Positions 36,560-48,200 of a stretch of DNA of 64,000 nucleotides are shown one piece after another; position 1 is the stretch's first letter; each line of letters begins with the position of its first letter. The notes beneath the pieces were generated by a model, which was not told where the DNA came from, did no database searches, and saw only the letters and a program-made list of their open reading frames with translations. The position numbers were made by a program, and so were the translations under genes. Source of the stretch: Lytechinus pictus (Eukaryota; Echinodermata; Echinoidea; Temnopleuroida; Toxopneustidae); NCBI RefSeq assembly GCF_037042905.1, contig NC_087257.1:26535501-26599500 (forward strand), written 5' to 3'.

Positions 36560-39500
36560 TATCTTCTTCTACTTCTTTTCCGATATTTTTTAAATTGTAC
36601 ATCCTTCTTCACTACATGAACTCTTGAACATGTAATACACGTACTAAAGTATGATGAAATAACCACTTGCAAGTCACAAGATGGCAATATGCTCTATTGT
36701 GGTTTTGCAATCAATCAAAAGTTGAGTTTAATGGGTTTTGGAAACTGTTCATAGATTTAAAACATAAAAAAAGCCTTGCAAAATTGTAACATGTTTACTT
36801 TTGAAACTCTAAAACTGCATTCCTTTTAAAGATGTGATGATGACATTTTGTTGGATAAAATTTGTGTGTGTCTTTGATATTTCTTAACATATACATTAAT
36901 TAAATATGAGGCTGCATTCTGTTGGACCCGTTCTTTGTGGGTCAAATCAATGTTATTTCAAAGTAATAATTTATTAATCAAAGTAAACATTACCCCCCCC
37001 CCCCCCTTTATTATCAATGTAATCGTTTTGAAGATTGAAGAAGAAAATCAGTGCGAAGCATCTTTGAAATCAAGATGAATAGTATAAGTCAATTCTGGTA
37101 AATAATTTGAATGTTTGCATTTTCCTTATGAGTTGATACACATATATAATAATGAAATAACAAAATCCTGTGTCTTGGTTAGCATCTTGCCCCCAATGCG
37201 CAACCCTCATTATACACATTTTGTGAAGGAAACTGCTCAGATACCAGTTCCGCCGTCTCTTCTGCTTAGAATGGATGGACGTGGTTCATTAACAAGTTGT
37301 TTACCCCCGCTGTGTGTTGTTGGATCTTTCGTTAGGAAAACACCGCTCCCAGTCTGGGTGCCTCATTAAGCTGATGAGGGGGTAAGATGGAGCATGCCTG
37401 TCATGGACAGAGAAGTCTTGGTGTTAAAAGGAGAAGACAGGATGATGCAAGGATGGAGTGGTATTTTAAATATCACCTCTCAGGCGTCACTTTTCAGGAT
37501 GGTGTGGTAGGAACACTACAAAAACAGTGGTGTTTGTCTGTTTTATTTCCGAAATCATTTTAAACAAGAAAATAACTGAATTAAAAACAATGATAATAGA
37601 TTCAGTTGAGTAGCCCATTTCAGAGCTGTTTAGCATAAACAGCTCTGTTCTTACATGGGGCCCAATGTAATGATGATAATATATATAAACAATGGTATAA
37701 CAAAACAGACATTTCATGAAATAAAATTTCTAACTAAATCTAAATTTATTATTCGATGGTTTGAAAGAAAATCCAATAGAGCTAATGTGAAAGTGTCCAC
37801 CCATCTTACTGTTGATTATGTTAATACCCAATTTAGTCTTTTATTGCACTGATTAATGTTTTTTGGCAATGAATATTAAAGGGATTGCAGATTTCAAATA
37901 TCTAAAGACTTCATCATCAATGTTTGAAGAGGAACACACTGCTGGCCGGGCATTTCATACAAGTGTTAAATTCACGCATGATGTTTAATTTGTCACCCAT
38001 TGGTGTTATAACATATTATTTGTTATTTCAACACTATTTGATGATGCATTCAAACTCCACAGTGCACACTCTAAATTTCAAGGATTTGAAATAAATCAAG
38101 ATTGGCCGTGGATAGTGACCAGTCGTTGAATATGTTTTTAATCTTAAGGATTAACTTTTAAATGTAAAAAGATACAAATTTAGATCTTTAACTTTATATT
38201 TAATTCCACTAGGTTTAAATCTAAATCTAATATTTAGCCCGAATTGTGAACTTGACATTTGAATCATGAAATATAAAGCGAAAGCAGTATTAGCCAAATT
38301 TGTTACAGTAAGTCATGTGATTGACTGTACTTCGGAACCACCGACCTGTCACTTTCTGTATGATCAAAATGTTAGCCATTGATGGATAAAAAGAGGTTTG
38401 AGAACCACTCCTCTCCGTTTTTTTTCGTGCTTGTTTGGTTCTATCTGGGCTACAGTAGTAAAATAGCAAATTAACCTTGACATTATCTTTGAAATTGAAG
38501 TAAGTTAGAATTACGAAAGCAATCAGTGTAATTGGGTGGGAATTTATTAATGGATAAGATGTGCTCTTCCCTAGCTGATGCTGGTGATTGTATGAAATAT
38601 TCAATCATCAGATAGTCACACTTATAGGGCGTCATATGAACCAGTTCTGTAATTTATTAAGTTCCTTGTAAATTTCACTTTAGTATGTATTGATGGAATA
38701 CAAAATTTATGAATATTAAATATAGCTATTAATTGATGAATATTAAATATAGCCAATGTTTAATGGATAAGATTTTAGTCTTTATGCCCCTGCCCTAAAG
38801 CATGATGGAGTTATATCAAGTATGAAATACATGCCATACATGATCACATTACAATTTAGGAACCAATATGGTAGGTATACTGTATAGTAAGAAGGTATCA
38901 TTTGAATTCAATTAGACAACTAAATTACAAGACCATTATTTGTATCAGTCCTATAAGAAACACTCATTTGCCAGTTGCTGCTGCATAGATAATATTCTCT
39001 AGCAATCATTTTTATTGTTATTTATTATATTCTATTAGGCCTTTTTTTTTTGGGGGGGGGGGTAATTTTTGGCACCATAGTGCCACTATTGAACAATTTA
39101 TTCTAGTGAGAAATTAGTAATGAAAACATAATTCTTAAATTAAAACTTATTATCTATGTACAAATTATGACCCCCCCCCCCCCCCTTCAACATATTTCTC
39201 CTGAAAAAATTTCTTGAAGCATTATTGATCTCTTGTGATGAATCATAATATTCTTTCCAGTTTCCCCCATTTCTTTTTCCCTTATACTCTCTCTTTCTCT
39301 GTCTGTCTGTCTCTCTCTTTCTCTCTCCTTTGTCTTCCTATCCTCTTGCTCTCTCTTTGTCTCTCCTCCTAACATTCTCTTCCTTGGCCCTGTCACATCC
39401 ATTTGATCAGTCTGCAATGTAAGCCGAAGACTGATTAGAAAATGTTCCACGATAATTAGACCAGGGAATAGTCTGTCTTTCTGAGTTCCTTGATTAGACC

Positions 39501-41992
39501 AAGTCTATCCATTAATCTAATCATCATGCCTGTAAGCATGCACCTACGTATCCAGCTGCGAATGTTACGTGATGGAAGGAGTCAAAGAGAATGGGGGTTA
39601 AGATCATGCGCATAAAACATTTCCTGTAGACTGGTGTGTTAAAATGGCACTGTTAAAATATAAAAAAATAAGTTGAAATTAGAGGGTCGAATGTTTACTA
39701 CTAGTGGATTGAATATATATTTGACATTCTATATCTGACCAGAAAAGGGTACCTAAACCAGCTCATTTTAAAAAGAAATCGGTGTTTATGAAGACATCTT
39801 CTAACGGGATCAAATGCATCACCTGAAACAGTAAAAGTAGCCCTAATTCTTCCACCAGCCAAATATAGTTCCAAGGTCATCTATATTTTTTTCCCAATTT
39901 GGGCAAAGGCCCGGGGGGGGGGGGGCCACTTCCATTGACAAGTGGATACCATGCGCGACCACGGTGTCTTGAAAAGCGCCCTAAACACGTATTTTCCATA
40001 TTCTGAAAATGCACCCCTTAACAAGTATTGGTGTGTGAAACCCTACCCGTATTGGAAACAAATACTATTGGCAAGTATTCCCAGAATTGAGCCCCTAAAC
40101 AAGTACAGCGATGTATTTTCCATATTCTGAAAATGCACCCCTTAACAAGTATTAGAAACAAAACGATACTCTTGGCAAGTATTTCCTGAAATGAACCCCT
40201 AAACCAGTACAGCGATATTTTATTGTTATGTCACGGGTCCGTCGGTCGTCGGTTTTACCTTTACACACCATTATTTTGGTTTAGTACGGCCCCACCTTTC
40301 ACACCTCGCACAAATCGGACTTTAAACACGTAGTGTTGGGGCAAAAAGGACATCCTTTATAAAACATTTTGATTTTGTTTTATCATCCCCGCATATTTGA
40401 CCCTAAACACGTATATTTTCCGAGCGAAATAGATACCCTTTTTTCAATATTTTTGTGTTTTTGACACCCTTATCACGTTACGTACGTAACGTGCCCTATC
40501 TTGAAAAAGACATCCTTTTTACGTGTTTTTTTGGTCGCGCATGGTATCCACTCGTCAATGTAAGTGGCCCCCCCCCCCCCCCCCCGGGGGCACAGGAAGT
40601 TTTAAAGTAGTACCCTCCCTATTATCAGTGTAAGATGGCCAATCATATTCATACACTTTTGTCAATCAGCAATATCAAATTAAAAAAAAATTGGAATGGG
40701 TTGGGTCGAATGAATATATTTTGCCTGCGTGTTGTAATTAGGCTTGTGGCACCTGTACTAGGACTGAAAATTTCAGACTGCATTTTAAAATTGTACCCTG
40801 GACAGAAACTAGTTTTTCAAAGATGTTTAGTTCAAACCATGGTTGCTTTAAACCAATTTTTGTGTGTTTAAAAACTAACATCTTTCTATAAACATGAAGT
40901 GCTTAAAAAGTTGAATTTTTCCAAAAACAATTCTGCGGAATCATGGAGCAATTTTCAGATTAAATGCAACCTAATGTACAGAACAAAAATCCAAATCATG
41001 ATTCTGCAATGCGATATGTGGTTTTGAAAGTGTAAAAAAAAATGTGATGATTGAATGTATCCCAAATATATCATGTTTTATGTTCGTAATTTTATTTGTG
41101 ATTCTTGTTTTGGGATTCCAGTCTGAGAAATTTCACTAAACACACCCCTTGGCATATTATCTTCATTTTTCATGGAGAATGAATTACAAATTGCTGACTT
41201 CAGAATCATAAAAAAATTATTTAATTATAATAGTAATATTGCTTTTGCTGAAGTCAAGTCGTTTACACAAGACTGGCAGTCATGGAGAGTTGATATCACA
41301 TATTTCATTTACTATTCTTGTAATAATTTTATACAATATAATGTTTATTATGACCCAATCAAAATGTTTCTTTAATATAAATTTTCCAAAAAAATCAAAT
41401 ATTTGATGATTATGTAATGCAAAAGAAAAATGCGGGAGTGTGAACTCATTTTAAGCTATCATTGCATATGAAAAATTGCATTCAAGATTTATTGAGAAGT
41501 GCTTCACATTGAAAATAAGAATGATGTTATTATGGAAGCTCCACATTTATCATTTTTTCCAGAAATATTTACATTTTATGATATTTCTGAAACAAGAGAT
41601 GAGAAAATATATTGACTTTTGGTTTGTATCTCTGCCCTTTTTATTTTATTAATAGGAAAGCCAGAGTATGACTTTCTTCGCCCACTTGCTTATCAGGACA
41701 CTGATGTTGTTATTATATGCTTTGACATCTCGGAACCAACCACCCTCGATTGCATCTCACAGAAGGTAAGTTCTTTTGGTTGTGGTGATGGTGGCGATGA
41801 TGATGATGATGGAGGTAGTGGTGGTGTTGATGATAATGGTGATGATGATGATGATGGTGATGGTGGTGATGATAATTATGATGGTGATGATGATGATGAT
41901 GGTGGTGACGGTGACGATGATGATGGTGGTGGTGGTGATGATGATGATGATGATGGTGACGGTGACGATGATGGTGGTGGTGATGATGATGG

Positions 41993-42024
<32 letters not shown>

Positions 42025-42075
42025 GTGATGGTGATGATGGTGATGATGATGATGATGATGATGGTGATGGTGGTG

Positions 42076-42144
<69 letters not shown>

Positions 42145-42174
42145 GTGATGGTGATGATCTTGCTGGTGGTGATT

Positions 42175-42216
<42 letters not shown>

Positions 42217-45200
42217 TTGATGAATGACTTCTAAGGTTTCAAAACTGACACTGCTAATCTGATGTTATCACATCACTTCATGATATTATTGCATTTGCTA
42301 TGCAGTGAAATAGGAAGGAGCATTGGATGAACATCACATTACATTGGATGAATTCTTAACCATCTGCTAGTGCTGACTTCTCATGTTATCAATACATCAA
42401 AAAGCTCTGAAAATATATTTGATAGATATCCTAGCCTTCATTTCATCTCTCTCAAATTGAGTTCTTATTATCTTCTCAATAATTTATCTTTGTCTATCCA
42501 CGAGGATGATGATCCCCTGTCTACATACACACCTAAAAAAATGCTCATGTTTCAGAATTTACCAAGATTCCATGCTGTTACCATGGATATCTGCTATTTG
42601 TGCATTGGACAGTGTAGACAGGTAAATTGAATTGAACTGTTGGGTAGGTGTTTTTTGCCTCAGGGATCCTCCCTGTCCCTTAATATTTGCTTTATCTGAT
42701 TGGAGGCATGCATTGTCACTTTCAATTCTAAATCTTCTTGTCAAATTTCATGAGTAGAGATGAGCAGGGTGGTCTGCATTGGGAGTTGAATTTCATTGGA
42801 TTATAAAGTGCTATTTGTGAAGAAATGAGAGAAGAGAGAGGGAAATAAGAGAAAGAGAAAAAAAAAAGATGGAAGAGAGAGAGGGGGTGGTGAGAGAAAG
42901 AGAAGATATTGAGAGAGATTGTGTATTTGTTCATGTTATGTTTGAGAGTCATGAGGAAGCATCATGGTGCAGTGGTTCTGACTCTCTTCTTTCAGAAGGA
43001 CATGGGTTCAAATCCTTCTCTAGACATTAATTCCTTCCATGGCTGTATGCAAAAAAAAAATTGCTGAACCAGTAATTGAACTTTTTGACCTGTTAACCAC
43101 TTTGTACAGAAAACCTACAAAATGGACTTAGTATTATAATAGCAGGGGCCGTGGAAGGGGGGGGGGGGGCTGGGGGGCTTCAGCCCCTTTATCCAAAACC
43201 GTGTACATAAATGTAAATATGACCATAGGATTGTGATTTTCTGCATGGTCAGCCCCCCCCCCCCCCCACTTTGAAAACCGTTCCACTGCCCCTGAATAGT
43301 AATGTAATCATGTTCAGTTTAAAGGTAAATGCTAGTTTTGGTAACGATATCAAAATGAGTTCATACAGAATCCAATGAAATGACGACCAAAGTGTCTGTT
43401 TGTATAAATAAAACGCATGTGCCAAAGGATTCTGGAAGAAATTGTGTAATTGCTGAGAAATCAGCAAATAAGCACAGGATTCGGGTAGAGCGTCGGGCCC
43501 GACGCTCAAAGCAATAATTATACACTGTCCCACGTGCGCTTATCTGTGTTGGGGAAGTTCAGTCTGAACATTTTTCAGCGTAGATTTCAAGATTTCACAA
43601 AGTTCAGTTTATGTAACTGTACCAGATCTAGATCCTCGATGATATACTGACAATTCAGCCTGGTTTTACAGACTTTCTCATGAAATCAGTGTTTACTGCA
43701 ACTACTGGAATTTCTCTTTAACTGAAGTTAAATGTTGCAAATAAATCTACAGAATCATGCTATTGAATGGATCTTTTTATTTCTAGCATTTCAGGTTTTC
43801 ATTTTGAAAACCTTTATTTTTACGACTATAAACCAAAAATACTTTACAAGAATCGAACTTTGTTTAGATTCTAATTAACATCATTGAAAAATAGCAACCC
43901 TATGCAAATCAATCTCTTTTTAGTGGATTGCATTTTTAATGGAATAGGGAGATACACTTCTTTCATGGGAGATCCAATGCAAAACTAATTAATGCAGTCA
44001 TTAAGGGAGATTAATATCTTGTTCTCATTTCCTTGTCTAATTAACAACCATAAAAAGTGTACATTTATTTAAGCATTGCAACATTGTGTTTTTCCTTGTT
44101 TGTTTAGTTTTGTATGATAGGTGAAGGGAATGTGAATATGAGTTTTTAAATCTCACTATGCACTTTTCAAGACTTCTTATAATTTGGGAAGTAGATTCAA
44201 TCTAGGTGGTTCTTATCTAATTTACTTTTAGTGGATGATTGAGAGTGTTTTTTAATTGTTGCAGCCTCAATACTACTGTTTATGATTGCAGTGGACAGAA
44301 TAGTCCTTGAGGTGAGGTACAGAGAAGGATGTATACAAGGAGGTCTGATATGAGTAGCAGAGAGAGGCAAAGTGGGATAGTGGGTGATTTCAAGTCTGGT
44401 GTTGGCATTGGTGTTGGTGTAGAAGCACAAATTGGATTGGATTTGTAAACCTGATCCAGATCACATTATTGACACCTTAACAACTGGTGAGTGACTTTTC
44501 TGAACCATCTTCATTTTATGTTTGGTGTTATATTCATGTAAATATTGACCTAACACCAACACCAAAAGGTCAACACTGAACTTGAAATCACCTATTGATG
44601 TCTTGAGGTAGGTAAAGGTAGGGAGTGTTTAGGAGGTGTTCATTAGAAAAAATATGACATGCAGAGCAATCTCAAAGGCGGATGTGAAAAAGTAGAAGTA
44701 GGCTGAAATTGAAAATAGTCTCTAAATATCCAGAAAGAAAAAAAAAACATATATGAAGATGTTTTGGGATTCCAAGCAAGTACACTGTACTAGAAGTAGG
44801 CTGAGATTGAAAGTTATCTCAAAATATTCAGAAAGAGAGAGAAAAAAATACTTGTGAAGTGAAAATGTTTGGGGATTCCCAGCAGCCCTAACCAATCACC
44901 TTCCCCTTCCTCCTTGTTAAGCAACCCCTCACCTTCTCTCTCTCCATCTAGGGTGTGTTCAATGTCGGTTTCAAGATTTAAATGGCAACATGAATCGTAA
45001 TTGAAAACCTGATTACAAAACACTGATATAATGAAGAAACAAAGGGTTTGTTCAATGTCCTTCATTCCTGGTCGTAAAAGTATACGGCTTTCAAATCATG
45101 ATTTGGAGGATAATTTAAACGTCAAAAAAAGATGCGTTTGTAAACGCGATCAGCTCAGATTTTATGACACGATTGAGTTTTGTCTTTAAATTTGCTCTAG

Positions 45201-48200
45201 CTGTGGAAGCCTACACAAGCAGCTGCCAGATTTGACCTTTCTTGTGATGGGTCAAACTTTGCACTAAAGCTGCTCTAATGAAAGCATGAAATTTGAATAT
45301 CAATTATCATTGACAATTAATCAGCTTATATTTTTGATACTGAATAGTGCACTGCTAATCGTGTTTGTGTTCTGTGTTTTGTAATTGAGTTTTCAATCAT
45401 GATTCATGTGCTGTTTGAATATGAAAATTGACATTGAACACACTCTTTATAGCTTCTCTCTCTCTATCCCCCTCTCTCTTCTACATCACCTATGATCTGT
45501 ATTCAGCAATAATCACTCTACCCTTGGCGTTCATTTGACATGAAAAATGGTGCTCATTCTCAGCAACAACTTTCCCCGGGTTCACCTGAACCTTTCTGAA
45601 GTAAGCAATAGCAGAATAAACTAAAAGTGTCATGAACATGCTCCCAATATCACAATAGTAGTTTCTCCTTGCCAATGGCTATGTATCACAAGTTCACAAC
45701 AGCTCTAAAATATTTTCTCACCAAATATTATTTTCAAAGTACCAGGAACAAGCCACGGTTCATCTACACTCTCTCACGTTTCCTTCAGTAAACAGTGGAA
45801 AATAAATTTGTACTTGAAGCAATGGTCCAATGTCAAGTACTGGTGAAAGTGAAAGTCGATACTGTCATGATGATGTCCATTGGTACACAAAACTATAAAA
45901 TATTGTGGAAGATATTAGTTTAAATTGCCAATTCAATCTAACAGTCATTTGATATAGTGCCTGTTACCCTTTAAAGCTCAAGTCTACCCAAAAAGAATGT
46001 TGATTCAAATCAGAAGAGAAAAAATAAAAGATGTGCAACGCTGAAAATCATCCAAATCAGATGTAAAATAAGAAAGTTATGACATTTTAAAGTTTCACTA
46101 ATTTTTCACGAAATGGTTATATGCACAAATCATTGACATGCAAATGGGAGGGTCAATAATGCATCTTACTATTTCTTTTTGTTTTTTATTGTTTGAATTA
46201 TACAATATTTCAAATTTTACAGATTTGGCAATAAGGACCAACTTAACAACTGAACCATAATGGTAATTCCACATGTTCAAGGAGGAATAAAACTTTTTTT
46301 TCACAGGAGAATGAGGAGAAAATTAGAATATTTCATATTTAATATAATAAAATACAAAAGAAATAGTGAGTGGGTGGCATCATTAGTTCCCTCATTTGCA
46401 TACCAAATTAGATGTGCATGTAACTGTTTGGTTAAATTAGCAACATGTTGTAACTTTCTTATATTTTACATCAGATTTTGATGAAATTTTCAATATTATG
46501 CCTGTTAGATTTTTCTCTTAAATGTTTCAATCATGCTTGGATGTATTTCACACAAGAAGGATGATAATAACATAATTTTTTTCACTAGCAAGGCCCTGAT
46601 ATTAACAAATAATGATATCAATAACTTGATTATAAAGCACCTTTTTCCATGGAACATGAAATGTTGTTTAAGACAAAAATAAGCAAGTAAACTGGAGGGA
46701 GTTTGTAACAAATGCATGGGGCAAGAGATCGAAAAGAATTCAAGCAATGAGTATTTGTTGCTGAAACAGCGAATAGATTGATGAGAAGTTTTGTTGAAAG
46801 AGATTTGTAGTAAGTATCTAAGCCTACACGTGTGAATTTTCCTCAGAAATAGGTGCCATGTATTCACGTTCAGTTTAATAGCAGAAAGCTGTGAGAAATT
46901 GGAATCAGTTTCTGTTGCCTAGAGTATGCATCGTAAGAATGCAATTATGTAGCCTAGTATGGTTTGAACAGCTAGGGAATTCCCTGCAGTTTTCAAAAGG
47001 AAAGTTCATAATGGCCGATCTAACCTATTATTTTGTTGCATATTTCAGGATTGTGTAGCCAATATAGTTCAACAGAACAACAGAGACTAAATTGTTGTCT
47101 TGATTGCATAATTTAAACATATTCTCTCATTGTTTTTAAATGTCAGTGGTTTCCAGAGATTCGTAAACACTGTCCGAAGTGCCCGGTGATTGTGGCTGGA
47201 TGCAAGTCCGATCTACGCAACGACATCCACGTTATGACCAGGCTTACGGAGATGAAGATGATTCCAGTGTCACATGATAAGGTGTGTTTCAAGTGATTAA
47301 GAGGGGGTAAAGGCCCGGGGGGGGGGGGCAGTCAAATATATTGCTGTACACACGCGTGACCAAAAAACGTGTTTAAAGGGGTATTTTTTCAGTTTCTGAC
47401 GCGGGCCGCGCATGCACTCGTTAAGGGTATCAAAAACACAAATTTTCAAAAAAAGGGATAGTTTTGAAAGACTGGTCAATGGTCAATCACAGGGTCAAAT
47501 GTATGTTTTTTTTCCAAAGCTTTTTTTTAAAGACTAGCCAAATGTGTTTAGGGTATGTTTTCTTTCCCCAAGCTTTTTCCTCGGGGTCATATTCTGGCGA
47601 CAACTTGTTTAGGGGCCAAAATGTGAAAATAAAGCCTGCAAAAAACATGTTTAGGGGGTTATTTTGCACACAGAGAAAAACTTGTTTAGGGGGTGTTTGG
47701 AAATAATTTGGCCACGCTTGTGTACAGCAATACATTTGACTGCCCCCCCCCCCCCCCCGGGGGGTAAAGGAGGTGATTAGAGAGGGGATGATAGGGGAAG
47801 GGGTGAGGGATAAAAGGAGGGTTGGATGGAAGTGTTTTGGATTTTTTAGGATTTCTCTTTTATGTTTAAAAAGTTAAAAAATTTGATATTTTCAAGGGTT
47901 GTTTTTTAATGTGATTAATGGCAGGAAAGGCACGACCAATTCAAGTAATAAAAGAAAAATAAATTGAAGGTTTCTTGCACCCCCTCTTTGATGAACTGGA
48001 AAAAGGGGACACTGTAGACTCCATGTCAAATGATCTTTAGAAAAAAACAAATCTGCTACATTATGATGCATATATATATGTATATATATATATATGCCCC
48101 CTTGCTATCTGCAGTAATTAATTCCATGATTATTCTCTTGTTGATATAACTACATAAGATGCAATGCTATGATATCACCACTGGTGAATGTTTATGAATT

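Noticed and set aside
39187..39450. Arg/Glu-rich minus-strand ORF
   Set aside because: Translation of a TC-rich low-complexity block.
41619..42234. Poly-Asp and poly-Met proteins
   Set aside because: Translations of the GAT triplet array in two frames; only the first 36 codons after the acceptor are real exon.
46505..46867. 120-codon minus-strand ORF in intron 3
   Set aside because: Random-looking composition, begins next to a MITE copy, no motif.
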